From an uncultured Odoribacter sp. (GTDB lineage Bacteria; Bacteroidota; Bacteroidia; Bacteroidales; Marinifilaceae), in NCBI GenBank assembly GCA_944321165.1, contig CALUKE010000001.1:1-64000 (forward strand): 64,000 nt of DNA, written 5' to 3'. The notes under the pieces were generated by a model, which was not told where the DNA came from, ran no database searches, and saw only the letters and a list, made by a program, of their open reading frames with translations. Of this stretch, positions 28,001-37,500 are shown piece after piece; within the stretch, counting starts at the first letter, position 1, and each line of letters starts with the position of its first letter. A program made the position numbers and the translations under genes.

Positions 28001-28409
28001 ATTTAGTTTGAATGTAACGGCACGTTATCAATTTGGTGGACAGGTATACAATCAGACTTTAGTTGACAAGGTAGAAAATGCCGATTTGGATTATAACGTT
28101 GACCGGCGAATTTTTTCCGATCGTTGGGTAAATGTCGGTGATGTCAGTTTGTACAAAAATATAAAGAATGAAGAAATCACTCAGGCAACTTCTCGTTTTG
28201 TGGAAGACGATGATCAATTCTATATTTCTTCTTTGAATTTTTCGTATGATTTTGGCCGTTTCGATGCTATCAAGCGGGCCGGTCTGGAACGTATGAAACT
28301 TTCTTTTGATATGACCGATTTCGGGCGTATCCAGTCGGTAAAAATAGAACGGGGAACCTCTTATCCGTTTGCCCGGACTTTCTCCCTTTCTCTTCAGGTA
28401 ATGTTTTAA
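25020..28409 (+). CDS. SusC-family TonB-dependent receptor with STN domain
   Basis: 1129 residues, an outer-membrane transporter that takes up a ligand with TonB energy. In order: a signal peptide (ending about residue 41, AGTMAQ), an STN signalling domain (VSISGAQMSFKEIFLEIQKQ ... FIILSLQE), a carboxypeptidase-regulatory-like domain (SGVVYDAKKQPLPGVTVKLV), the TonB-box region MEEVVVTGMF, a plug (NPLFIVDGFEQSE, LKDAAAKAIYGSKAANGVVV), and a barrel ending in FSLSLQVMF. The STN domain is the link to the FecR/sigma pair upstream. The SusD partner follows after 13 bp. With a TlpA-like protein in the operon and no glycoside hydrolase, a non-glycan ligand such as a peptide is plausible but unproven. 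Confidence 0.95.
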   Translation: MNKKRKMKLVCCKLTKIGRIMRLSVLFMFVLIANVTAGTMAQKTVSISGAQMSFKEIFLEIQKQTGYTVVYNNQRLDQDQHMAVDFQNVSVETVLKKILAGSGLVYEFEDDFIILSLQEALPQQGFRISGVVYDAKKQPLPGVTVKLVGTSLGTATDMDGTFRLELPDSKGTLEFSFVGYKSQKVNLTAETKDLQIVLEESVTEMEEVVVTGMFTRKANSFTGAAQTFTKDDIRRVGNTNVLQSIKNLDPSFRIAESLENGSNPNQQYEITLRGQSGFPDLKGEYSSNPNNPLFIVDGFEQSETYVMDMDMNRVASVTLLKDAAAKAIYGSKAANGVVVIETVLPEKGKLRVSYTGSMNVQLPDLSSYNLCNAAEKLEVEYNAGKFTYFRDNGLNIYINPVNQYSWDQVYNGLLKEVIAGVDTDWKSIPLRNGIGQKHSVFLEGGDDYFRYGLDVSYNNVAGVMKGSNRNTFSGGITLSYRYQNITLKNSFTMTYNKGENSPYGSFSEYTSMNPYYRCWDDNGNVIKVPGQSFEIMFSGRGDVYNPVWNATINTKDFSEYTQLVNNFYIEWTPIQNLKFIGRISLNKTDDGSEVFLPASHTSFIGWEEDEETLYRRGSYTYGDGKSFSISSDILANYSVQLGEKHLIFANLGWSLNNYTSESASFKAEGFPNDKLDNLAFARQYYKDGRPSATESTTRDIGFVGAMNYSYADRYLFDASFRLSGSSQFGSENRWGQFWSLGLGWNLHEEKFIAGLVDSGILSQLKLRGSLGYTGSQNFNSYQSIATYTYNTSNAYNGNIGALLTAMPNNRLKWQRKYDRSVGVDLGFFSGKLQGRFDYYSAVTDDLLTDVTIPSSTGFTSYKENLGKVENTGYEVSLKYRVWQEPAKNAFFNVFLAASHNENRIKQISNFLQTYNDTQTSTISNKPIIRYAEGQSMSAIWAVRSVGVDPACGNELYITPDGKRTYTWNSDYLQICGDTEPKLQGNFGFNLDYLGFSLNVTARYQFGGQVYNQTLVDKVENADLDYNVDRRIFSDRWVNVGDVSLYKNIKNEEITQATSRFVEDDDQFYISSLNFSYDFGRFDAIKRAGLERMKLSFDMTDFGRIQSVKIERGTSYPFARTFSLSLQVMF

Positions 28410-28422
28410 TTAAATAGGTAGA

Positions 28423-29895
28423 ATGATTATGAAAACAATAAAACAGATATCGATTTTAATCGCTCTGGCTCTTTTAACCTTCTCTTGTAATGACTGGTTG
28501 GATGTAAAACCCAAGACGCAGGTGGAATCTTCAGAGCTTTTTAAAACTGAATCAGGGTATAAGGATGCGTTGTGGGGGATTTATACGCAGATGACAGAAA
28601 CTTCCATGTATGGATTGAATATGACGATTGCCCTGGATGCCATGGCCAAGATGTATTCCCGCATAGGAACTTCTTCGGTTATGTATTATCTTAGCAATTA
28701 TGATTATACCTCTTCTTTGTCACAATCGACCATCGATGCTGTATGGCAAACGACTTATTCGACTATTGCCAATTTGAATAATCTGATTGCCAATTTAGAA
28801 CAAGAGGATACGGGAAAATTTTCCGAGAACAATTATCAGGTGATTTATGGAGAAGCTTTGGGATTAAGGGCTTTTCTGCATTTTGACTTACTGCGGCTTT
28901 TTGCTCCGTCCTATGCGGCTGATTCGGATGCCGCCGCCATTCCTTATGTAAAGACTTTCGATTATAATATTACCGAAACCTCGACAGTCAGCCAAACGCT
29001 CGATCTGATATTGGAGGATCTGGAAAAGGCAGCATCCTTGTTGAAGGAGTCCGATCCGCTGGTCACCGGTCGGCAAATCTCCACTTCTGATGATAATGGT
29101 TATCTTTTAAATCGTAATCTACGTTTTAATTATTATGCCGCTGTTGCTACCATGGCACGGGTATATCATTATAAAGGAGACAAATCCAATGCAACCTTGA
29201 AAGCACAGGAGGTGATTGATAATAGCGGGTGTACATGGACTTCTGTGGACCAGATTGCCGTTACTGAAGCCGATCGGGACCGGACATTTACCTCAGAACA
29301 GATTTTTGCCTTGAAGATTGAAAGCATGGAAACTAATATTCAGTATGCATTGTCTCTGGATTCGAGATGGTGTTCTTACAATTCTGTCTCTGTGATGGCT
29401 GATGATGCTGCTCTTATTTATCCTTATTCGACTGATTGGAGAGGTTGGACTACTTTGTACGGTTGGAGTGAAGATATTGCTGTCAGTTCATGGTATGTGT
29501 ATCGGCTGCCGACCAAATTGTGGCAGTATGAGGACATGGTTACGGCATATGAATGTTTAATGCCATTGATCCGTTTACCGGAAATGAAACTGATTATAGC
29601 AGAATGCAATCCGACTACGCAGGGTGTGGAAATCATTAATGAAATTCGTGAACATAGAGGAATAGCAGAGAAATTTCCCGAGAGTGCAACAGAAGGAGAG
29701 GTATTAACTGAGATTAGAAATGAATATCAGCGGGAGTTTTATTGTGAAGGAGTGATGTGGTTTTATTATAAGCGGTTGAATAGCGGAAATATCCCTTATT
29801 ATAGCTATGGAAGACAATATGGACAGACCATGGATCAGGATAAATATGTATGGCCGATGCCGGATGAAGAGATTGAGTTTGGAAATAGAAATTAA
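28423..29895 (+). CDS. SusD/RagB-family surface lipoprotein
   Basis: 490 residues; lipoprotein signal with TFSCNDWLDVKPKTQVE, the typical SusD start. ATG 28423 or 28429 could be used. Helical TPR-like segments follow (IYGEALGLRAFLHFDLLRLF, RVYHYKGDKSNATLKAQEVI), and the C-terminal NEYQREFYCEGVMWFYYKRL ... YVWPMPDEEIEFGN matches the RagB/SusD end motif. It forms the extracellular lid on the SusC barrel. Gap to susC is 13 bp and to the next gene 17 bp. Confidence 0.95.
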   Translation: MIMKTIKQISILIALALLTFSCNDWLDVKPKTQVESSELFKTESGYKDALWGIYTQMTETSMYGLNMTIALDAMAKMYSRIGTSSVMYYLSNYDYTSSLSQSTIDAVWQTTYSTIANLNNLIANLEQEDTGKFSENNYQVIYGEALGLRAFLHFDLLRLFAPSYAADSDAAAIPYVKTFDYNITETSTVSQTLDLILEDLEKAASLLKESDPLVTGRQISTSDDNGYLLNRNLRFNYYAAVATMARVYHYKGDKSNATLKAQEVIDNSGCTWTSVDQIAVTEADRDRTFTSEQIFALKIESMETNIQYALSLDSRWCSYNSVSVMADDAALIYPYSTDWRGWTTLYGWSEDIAVSSWYVYRLPTKLWQYEDMVTAYECLMPLIRLPEMKLIIAECNPTTQGVEIINEIREHRGIAEKFPESATEGEVLTEIRNEYQREFYCEGVMWFYYKRLNSGNIPYYSYGRQYGQTMDQDKYVWPMPDEEIEFGNRN

Positions 29896-29912
29896 AATTA
29901 AAATCGTTCGAT

Positions 29913-30671
29913 ATGAAATTGTGGATTTATATTCTATTAATTGCCTGTGTAGGGGGATTGATAGCCTGCGAAAATGAAAAGAATACTTTCAGTGACCAGC
30001 CTTCTATCTATATAAAAGGAGATCCGGATCAGCAGGCAACAGCGGATTCTGTGCTCTTTTCGTTTAAGAAATCTGATAAAACAGTGGAGACCTATGATTT
30101 AAATGTAGTGATTTATACTACCGGAGTCGTGTCTGAATATCCGCGAACCTTTGAGCTGGAAGTAGTGTCAGAAGGAACCAATGTAACTTCTGATGATTAT
30201 TCTATTGGTAAAATGGAATTGCCGGCAGGAGCTTATTATGCGACAGTCCCTATTACTGTTAACCGGACGGTGGGCGGACTTGATTTGACCCAAGAAATAG
30301 CCACGTTGACGTTACGGGTAAAGGCCAATGAAAATTTTGAAGTTGGAGCGGAAGAATACATGCAATTTAAGCTATGCTGGTGTGATTATTTGATTCAGCC
30401 GGCATGGTGGACTCTGTATGGATTTACTTCCGATGCAGGCCCGTTTACTCAGGCTCGTTATCAATTTATTCTGGATTATTACGGTGATGTCGACCTGTTT
30501 GAAATGGGAATCGTAGACCCGATAACTGGTTATGCGGCAGACTACAATAAACAGTATGCCTTTATTGCGGAGCTTATTGAACTTTTAAACGAATATAACG
30601 CCACTCATGAGGAGCCTTATTTGAATGATAATGAAGAACCTTTGGAATTTGGTTCCGGTTTAACATATTAA
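29913..30671 (+). CDS. DUF4843 lipoprotein
   Basis: 252 residues; lipoprotein signal with LIACVGGLIAC at the N-terminus. The pattern of the DUF4843 family is visible: SIYIKGDPDQ early, then DLNVVIYTTGVVSEYPRTFE and a beta-rich middle with YYATVPITVNRT. In Bacteroidetes this family regularly follows SusC/SusD and precedes a PKD-like lipoprotein, as here. It is probably an accessory surface ligand-binding protein; no direct function is known to me. Confidence 0.82.
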   Translation: MKLWIYILLIACVGGLIACENEKNTFSDQPSIYIKGDPDQQATADSVLFSFKKSDKTVETYDLNVVIYTTGVVSEYPRTFELEVVSEGTNVTSDDYSIGKMELPAGAYYATVPITVNRTVGGLDLTQEIATLTLRVKANENFEVGAEEYMQFKLCWCDYLIQPAWWTLYGFTSDAGPFTQARYQFILDYYGDVDLFEMGIVDPITGYAADYNKQYAFIAELIELLNEYNATHEEPYLNDNEEPLEFGSGLTY

Positions 30672-30675
30672 TGTT

Positions 30676-30684
30676 TAGGAGGAA
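30676..30684 (+). promoter_or_regulatory. Strong Shine-Dalgarno site
   Basis: AGGAGGAAA lies about 6 nt before the ATG at 30690. Such a strong site is uncommon in Bacteroidetes, where most genes here show only A-rich leaders, and may boost the PKD-like lipoprotein relative to its operon neighbours. Confidence 0.5.
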
Positions 30685-30689
30685 AGCAT

Positions 30690-32252
30690 ATGAAAAAATA
30701 TTTATTGATGACAGGAATCAGCTTATTTACGTTGTTATTTGCTACTTCTTGTTTAAAGGATGAAGGTAATTATGATTATGTTGAATTGGAGGATTTTTAT
30801 GTGGATACAGTAGGAGTACGGCATAATTTTACGGTTAAACAATTTGAATCTTTTGAATTAACCCCGAAATTGATTTATGAGGGAGACAAGAGTTCATTGG
30901 AATATAAATGGGAACTTTATAAATCGGAAGATATATCTATTGGGGCTTCCTCATATGGTACCGGTTTTGCTCATAATTATACACGTGATGATTATCCGGA
31001 TTATACCTTAGCCAATACCGAGGATTTGTCTGTTGTTATATCTGCAGTTCCAGGCAGCTATTATTTGGTATTTACGGCAACAGAACCAAAAACGGGAGTT
31101 AAAGCTATGATGGATTATCAATTGCAGGTAGAAGGAGCGATAGGAACAGGTCTTGTCGTATTGTATCAGGGAATTTCGGGTATAGATATCGATGTAGTTT
31201 CTTCTCCTGTATTTAACGGTTCACTTACGGAAGCCACTTTCGCTCGGCATGCTTATTCGACTACCAATGAATCTCGGCCTTTTGCAGGAGAGCCTCGTGA
31301 GTTGGTTGCAGCAATATATCCCGCTAATTCTTATTATTATATTTATTTGACTTCGACGGAAGATGCTGTACGCCTTTCTTCTATTGACATGAGTGTTGCT
31401 GAAGAGTTTGAAGAAATGTTTGCCGGGAAGGCGCCTGAGAAGAAAGATTTAAGTCATATAATTGTAAATGGTACTGCTCATTTTTTTGTGAATGACGGTG
31501 TGGCTTATAAATGTAATTATTCTAGTGCGTTGATGACACCTTTGGCTATGAGAAATGGTATGTATGAAGCGGTGGCAACGAATTTTACTTATGGGGGAAA
31601 TAGTGTCTGGTATGACGCTTTGAATCGTCGTTTTCTGCATTCCATGATGTGGAGTGCCGAAATCGCTCCGATTATCAATGCTTCCGGTGCTTTCGATTTC
31701 GGGAATGTCGGGAAAGATCTGATTCATTGGTCGAAAGGGTATTATCAGGGAAATGAGTATGCCAATTATTGTTTCTTCAAAAATCCGACAGAGGATGGAC
31801 AACGTTATCTGTATGTATTTCTGGCAGATCAATCCAGTGGAAATTCTTTTACGGCCAAGTGTGCCATGGATATTTCCGCTTGTCCTGAAATAGCCATGGC
31901 ACAGTCGTTTGCGACAGGTGAACGTGGACCGGTGGTATTTTATGCAACGGAAGAACAGGTTTACCGTATGACTTATAATATCGATGAAGGAACTTCCAGT
32001 GCGGAAAGTGTATGGTTACCGGCAGCTGGAGAAAGCATTACGAGAATAGAGTTGTTTAAAAATGCCGGTATTAATCTTGAAAACAGCGCTTTGGACAAAT
32101 ACCTGTTAGTGTCTACCTTTCAGGAGGCGACTGGTAAGGGGAAAATTTACATTATTCCATCCGATATTTCCAGTGGTGTATTGGAATCAGAGCCTGCTGC
32201 CGTATATGAATTTGACGGACGTATTGCTGATTTCGATTTTATTGCCCAATGA
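30690..32252 (+). CDS. PKD-like family lipoprotein
   Basis: 520 residues; lipoprotein signal ending LLFATSCLKDEGNYDY. The N-terminal ~150 residues form a PKD-like beta-sandwich (YEGDKSSLEYKWELYKSED ... GSYYLVFTATEPKTGVKAMM). The rest is beta-propeller-like with repeated strand pairs (GTAHFFVNDGVAYKCNYSSA, YLYVFLADQSSG). It is the third surface lipoprotein of the SusCD locus after SusD and the DUF4843 protein; it probably binds the locus substrate or extends the receptor complex. Confidence 0.85.
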   Translation: MKKYLLMTGISLFTLLFATSCLKDEGNYDYVELEDFYVDTVGVRHNFTVKQFESFELTPKLIYEGDKSSLEYKWELYKSEDISIGASSYGTGFAHNYTRDDYPDYTLANTEDLSVVISAVPGSYYLVFTATEPKTGVKAMMDYQLQVEGAIGTGLVVLYQGISGIDIDVVSSPVFNGSLTEATFARHAYSTTNESRPFAGEPRELVAAIYPANSYYYIYLTSTEDAVRLSSIDMSVAEEFEEMFAGKAPEKKDLSHIIVNGTAHFFVNDGVAYKCNYSSALMTPLAMRNGMYEAVATNFTYGGNSVWYDALNRRFLHSMMWSAEIAPIINASGAFDFGNVGKDLIHWSKGYYQGNEYANYCFFKNPTEDGQRYLYVFLADQSSGNSFTAKCAMDISACPEIAMAQSFATGERGPVVFYATEEQVYRMTYNIDEGTSSAESVWLPAAGESITRIELFKNAGINLENSALDKYLLVSTFQEATGKGKIYIIPSDISSGVLESEPAAVYEFDGRIADFDFIAQ

Positions 32253-32279
32253 TGTAATGAAACTATTAAATTTATTCAT

Positions 32280-33725
32280 ATGAAACGGATCTTGTTTTTC
32301 TTTTTGATAATCATTGTTTCTACTATTGGTACAAATGCTCAACGACAACTGACAGAGCGACAGAAAAGAACTTTGGAAGCCAAAGAAGCCGGTGGCGAAA
32401 AGCTGGAGCAATACAAAGCTGAATTGTTGGCGGAATTAACTGGAAAAGATGAAGAAGTCTATCATGAAGTTGCTCAAACCTTTTATGAATTGGGCATGGA
32501 AAAAACGATGGATTCAATTTGGACATTGGTGAAAAAAAGATTTCCCAAAGGCCAATATGTCAGAAATTTGGCTATTCAATCGATTTATGATGAAAAGGAT
32601 CCGGTAGAAAAAGAGAAGAAATATCAGGCATGGCTAAAACGTTATTCGCCCAAAAGGTTAGGCGAGGATATCGTTTATGATTATGGCCGGGTAGATGTAG
32701 GGGCTGCTTATGCTGAACAAGGAAATGTTGACAAGGCCTTGGAATATGCAAATGCCATTCAACACAAAGGATGGCGAGGAGAAGGTTATTCATTGATTGC
32801 CAGTTATTTAAATAAGAGTGGTTATCCGGAACAGGCTGCTATGCTTTATCAAATGGCTTGGAAAAATGCAGAACAATTGAAGGAGGCGAATGATAAGGGC
32901 AATATGGGGATTGCCATGATGGGATATCCGTCTTATTTGGCAGCTTATGCAGATGTTTGTTATCGTTTGGGACGGCAGGATGAGGCATTGGCTGCGATGG
33001 AGAAATTACCGTTTAAAAGACGAAATTTCATGTATGCCAACCTTTTAACGGAGGCTAATCGTCCTTTGGAAGCGTTTGTATTTCTTTGGGAACAGGTTCG
33101 AAACGGAAATTTCGACGCAAATGTCTTGGAAGAACTGAAAGCATTGTATGTAAAACTCAATGGCAGTGAACAAGGCTTAGAGTTTTATTTAGAGGAGTGG
33201 CGTCGGGCCAATGAAGAAAAAATGAAACAGGAGATCGCCAAGAGCATGATTTCTCAACCGGCACCGGATTTTACCCTGACCGATGTGGAGGGAAAAGAGG
33301 TAAAACTAAGCGATTTGAGAGGGAAAGTGGTTGTATTGGACTTCTGGGCAACCTGGTGCGGTCCCTGTAAACGTTCATTCCCAGCCATGCAAAAAGCAGT
33401 GGAGAAATTTCAAGACGACTCTCAGGTAGAATTTCTTTTTATCCACACTTGGGAAAAAGAAGAAAATGCGACGGAAACCGCTGTTAAATTTTTGAAAGAC
33501 AATGGGTATACTTTTCGCCTGTTGATGGATTTGAAGGATCCTCAGACCAAAGCCAATCCGGTCGTGAAGAGTTACAATGTATCCGGAATTCCTGCCAAAT
33601 TCGTGATCGATCCGCAGGGGAATATCCGTTTTAAGGTGACTGGAGCTTCTGGTAGTGATGAAAAGATCGTATCGGAACTGACTCTGATGATTGAGATGGC
33701 CCGGCAGGCTGATCTGCCGAAATAA
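32280..33725 (+). CDS. TlpA-like thioredoxin-domain protein
   Basis: 481 residues. It has a signal peptide (MKRILFFFLIIIVSTIGTNAQ), a long helical TPR-like middle (about 60-320), then a C-terminal AhpC/TSA-Redoxin domain with ISQPAPDFTLTDVEGKEVKL and the WCGPC active site (Cys360, Cys363). It acts in the periplasm as a thiol-disulfide oxidoreductase. It closes the FecR-SusCD-DUF4843-PKD operon, and a good terminator follows. Presence of such a redox protein with these lipoproteins recurs in Bacteroidetes; the shared substrate is not established. Confidence 0.9.
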   Translation: MKRILFFFLIIIVSTIGTNAQRQLTERQKRTLEAKEAGGEKLEQYKAELLAELTGKDEEVYHEVAQTFYELGMEKTMDSIWTLVKKRFPKGQYVRNLAIQSIYDEKDPVEKEKKYQAWLKRYSPKRLGEDIVYDYGRVDVGAAYAEQGNVDKALEYANAIQHKGWRGEGYSLIASYLNKSGYPEQAAMLYQMAWKNAEQLKEANDKGNMGIAMMGYPSYLAAYADVCYRLGRQDEALAAMEKLPFKRRNFMYANLLTEANRPLEAFVFLWEQVRNGNFDANVLEELKALYVKLNGSEQGLEFYLEEWRRANEEKMKQEIAKSMISQPAPDFTLTDVEGKEVKLSDLRGKVVVLDFWATWCGPCKRSFPAMQKAVEKFQDDSQVEFLFIHTWEKEENATETAVKFLKDNGYTFRLLMDLKDPQTKANPVVKSYNVSGIPAKFVIDPQGNIRFKVTGASGSDEKIVSELTLMIEMARQADLPK

Positions 33726-33731
33726 AATAGG

Positions 33732-33764
33732 AGAGGGAGGATGCCAAGCATCCTCTCTTTTTTT
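33732..33764 (+). terminator. Terminator of the SusCD operon
   Basis: AGAGGGAGGATGC, loop CAA, GCATCCTCTCT followed by seven T: a strong rho-independent terminator after the TlpA-like gene, facing the convergent truA. Confidence 0.85.
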
Positions 33765-33775
33765 AGGTACAAAGT

Positions 33776-34531
33776 TTATTCTTTGAGAGCGATTGGCTCG
33801 GGGTATTCGATGGCGTGCAGAAAAAGACCTTGGGCGGGTACGGAGGTCCCGGCATTACACCGGTTTTGGGATTCGATGATGGTCCGGAATTCCTGAAGCG
33901 TCAGTTTGCCACGGCCGATTTCGATCAGGGTCCCGACGATGGCCCGGACCATATTTCGCAAAAAACGGTTTGCCCGGATGGTGAAAATCAGCTGTTTGTC
34001 TGTTTCTTCCCAATAGGCTTCCAGGATAGTGCAGTTGTTGTTGTTGACATCGGTGTGCAGCTTTGAAAAACTGGTGAAATCGGTGTATTCGAATAGAATC
34101 CGGCAGGCTTCGTTCATTTTTTGAATATCCGGCAGCGGATAGGCTCTCCAGGCAAAGAAATAGGAAAACGGATCTTTCCCTTTGTCGATATAATATTTAT
34201 AGGTGCGGGAAAGAGCCGAGAAGCGGGCGTGCATGTCGGATGCAACGGGATAAAGCCGATAAATGGCAATGTCTTTGTCCAAAAGCCGGTTTAATTTATA
34301 TACCGTTTGGGCTAAATCCAGCAGGGGTGTTTCGGTATCGAAATGGGCAACAAAAAAAGAGGCATGAACGCCGGTGTCTGTTCGGCCGGCTCCGATGACA
34401 TAAATTTCCTGGCGTAGCAAGGTTGTCAATGCCCGGTTCAGTTCTTCCTGTATGGAGGAGGCTCCGGGTTGGATTTGCCAGCCGTGATATTTGCTGCCGT
34501 TGTATGCTAATTCTATAAAATATCGCTTCAT
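33776..34531 (-). CDS. truA: tRNA pseudouridine(38-40) synthase
   Basis: 251 residues. It converts uridines 38-40 in the tRNA anticodon arm to pseudouridine. The signature GAGRTDTGVHA carries the catalytic Asp52; the N-terminus RYFIELAYNGSKYHGWQIQP and the motif RANRFLRNMVRAIVGTLIEI are also typical. The gene stands alone, convergent to the SusCD operon. Confidence 0.95.
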   Translation of the reverse strand: MKRYFIELAYNGSKYHGWQIQPGASSIQEELNRALTTLLRQEIYVIGAGRTDTGVHASFFVAHFDTETPLLDLAQTVYKLNRLLDKDIAIYRLYPVASDMHARFSALSRTYKYYIDKGKDPFSYFFAWRAYPLPDIQKMNEACRILFEYTDFTSFSKLHTDVNNNNCTILEAYWEETDKQLIFTIRANRFLRNMVRAIVGTLIEIGRGKLTLQEFRTIIESQNRCNAGTSVPAQGLFLHAIEYPEPIALKE

Positions 34532-34586
34532 TTTCTCTTCTTCTGCGCGAAGTTAAGAAGATTTTTCTTTATTAACACTATTCTCG

Positions 34587-37500
34587 TCAGGATTTCAGTA
34601 CGACTTTACTGCTACCGTTCCCGGTTTTGACCAGACAGATTTTTACGGGAATTCGTTCGGTCAGTTCTTGAACATGAGAAATGATACCGATCTGTCTTCC
34701 TTGCGAACGCAGGCGTTCCAAGGCTTCCATGACAATTTGCAGTGTCTCGGCATCCAAGGTTCCGAATCCTTCGTCGATAAAAAGGTTCTCTTCAAAATGA
34801 TTTCGGGAAGAGAAGGAGGATAGTCCCAAAGCCAGCGCCAAAGAAACCAAAAAAGATTCGCCTCCGGACAAGGAGAATACCGAACGAGTTTCATCGCACA
34901 AGTCATGATCGATGATTTGTAAAGCCAATTCATCCGGTATACGTTGCAACTGATATCGGGGGGCCAGTTCCCGCAATTGTTGGTTGGCATAGGTTAACAG
35001 AATTTCCAAGGTATATCCCTGAGCGATTTCTTTGAATTTATAACCACTTTGTGAACCGATTAGATCATCCAATTTGCTCCATTTATTTAAAATTTCCGTT
35101 TTATTTTCCAGTGTATGAGATAGATGTTCGGATAATTTTTGATTTTCCTGTTGGCTATGCAGAGAGGCCAGGTCCTCTGTTTTGGAACGGAGTAGCATTT
35201 CGGATTCCTTTTGTATAGATTCGGATTGTGTTTGTAAGAATTCCAGGGATTCGGTTGTTAAATCCGGTCGATCAGGAAGTTGCTGATGCACTGTCCATTG
35301 TTTTTCTCTTTCCTGGAGAGTGGCGGATGCCCGAACGACCTGATCGCGGAGCAGATTCTGCCGTTCTCTCTCTTGTCGGATTTCTTCCGGACGGGCATCC
35401 AATAGGGAGATCAGGGCCGCTTCTGTCAACGGGATATCGGTTGTTTGGTTGTATGTTTTCAGCCATTGTTCAAACTGTTCCGCAGAATCTTTCAGGCTTT
35501 TCCGATATTGTTCGATGCTTGAATGCAGTTGTGCCGCTTTTCCTTTTAATTGTTCCGATGTTTTCAACAGGCGTTCTTTGGTTTGCAGGTAGTTTTCCAG
35601 TTTTTCGGAATTTTCCCTTAATAAATCTGACCAGTATTGTTCAACCTCTTCTACTGTTTGGTCTGGTAAAAGCCGCTGGCGTTGTTCTGTCAGCGATCGG
35701 ACCGCTTCCGAGCGTTTTTTTTGAAGCAGGAGGGCGGCTGTTTCATTTTGTCGGAGCTCTTCCAGATTTTTCCGGTTTTCTTCGTATTCGGTCGTCAATT
35801 GCAGCTGGTGTTTTTGATTTTCTTCCAGTTGCTTGCTTCGGGTTAACCACGTCTGGGCCATGGCAGACAGTTCTTGTCTGAATTCCGAAGGATGTTTTTC
35901 CCATTGGGAACGCCAATCTGTATACTGAATAAGCGGGGAGGCTTTTTCCAGCAAATCATTTTGCTGGCTTTGCAGGTTGGCAATGATTTCATTTTGTTTG
36001 GATCTCTCCGCCGTATAACGAACTGTTTTTTCTGCTGTATGTTGAAATTCTTTTTCTATTTCTTCTTTTTTCTGTTGAAGCAGATCCCAGTTTTTCTGAA
36101 GTACCTGGAGGGCCTGGTGTTGCTGTTCCCATTCGCTTTCCTGTTGCAGGAGCTTTTCCATTTCCTGTTGGCTTTCGTGAAGTTGTCTTTTCAGTTTTTC
36201 GATGTTTATGGAAAAGTCCGTATTTGCATCCGAATAAATCTCCTTGATTCTTGTCGATATGTCTTCGCACTCTTTTGACAGCTCCTGGATTTCATTTTGG
36301 AGCGCGTGCACTTTTTCCTGTTGGTATTTTTGTTCGGTTTCCAAACGGGTGTATTCTGTTTTCAGATGTTCGTATTCAGCCTCGTACTGTTTCATATCTT
36401 TTTCAAGCGCATGAAATATCTGATCTGTAAAAGGTTGTTTTTCTCCATAAGGATGGCTTAGACTGCCGCATACCGGACAAGGGGTATTTTCTTTGAGTTG
36501 AGAACGAAGGTGGCTTATATTTTCTGAGATGCTTAAGCGGGCGAATTCCCAGGAATCTTTCAAAGCAATGTATTTGGCTTCTGCAATTATTTTTTCTTGT
36601 TGATTTTGAATGATTTGGGAAGCTATGAATTGGAGATTCTGTTGTAATGGCCGTAGTTTTTCCTGATGTAGTTGCAATGTTTTTTGATTCTTTTCCCATT
36701 GTTCAGACCAGGTGAGGCCCTGCATCCATTTTTCCCGTAGCAGGCGGAGTGTTTCTTTCTTTTTCCGGATCTCGGTCAGAGGAATGGAATCGAGTGTTTG
36801 CCGGCGTTTTTGTCGTTCTTCCAGCCATGCATTTTGCTGCCGGTTGTAAGCAGAAAGAGTCTGTTGCAGGCTTTCCTGTCGATCTTGATTTGCGGTCAGT
36901 GTCAGATGCAACTGGGAGAGGATTGTCCGATGGGTATCCATTTGTTTTTGCAAAGCTTCTGCCTGATCGAGCAGACCTTCGATCCAATTTATATTCAGAC
37001 ACATGGATTCCTGTTGACGATGTTGCTCAAACCATTGTCGATATCGTCCTTGCTCTTCTTTCAAAAAGGATAACTGCCTGTTTCTTTCTGTCTGCCTGCG
37101 TGTTTGAAAAAGGAGTTTTTCCTGAAGTTCGGTTAAGCTTTCCTGGCTTTCGCGTGCTGTTTGGCAGGCATTTGCAATTTCCAGATCCAAACGACGAGCT
37201 TCTGATAAGGTCGGTTTTAGTTGATTGTATTCGTTGGTATACTTGTTTACTGATTCCTTCTGCAATGCTACCTGCTGGACGGCCAGATCGGTTTTAGGAG
37301 ATACATCTGCCAGAAGGCGGGAGGTTTCTTCCAATGCTTTTTCCTGCACCTGAAGTGTGTTGGAAGTTTCTTGCTTTTTCTGCCAGATGGGACGACAACT
37401 TTCAACGGCCTCTGTCTGTCGCAACCAGGCGGCCCCTGAAAGCGCTTCTTCTTGTCTTTTTCGGGCCGTTTGCAAGTTTTGCAGCGCTTCTTCCTTGAGG

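Noticed and set aside
35228..37297. Several plus-strand open frames opposite sbcC
   Set aside because: They follow the biased codons of the SbcC coiled coils and have no independent support.
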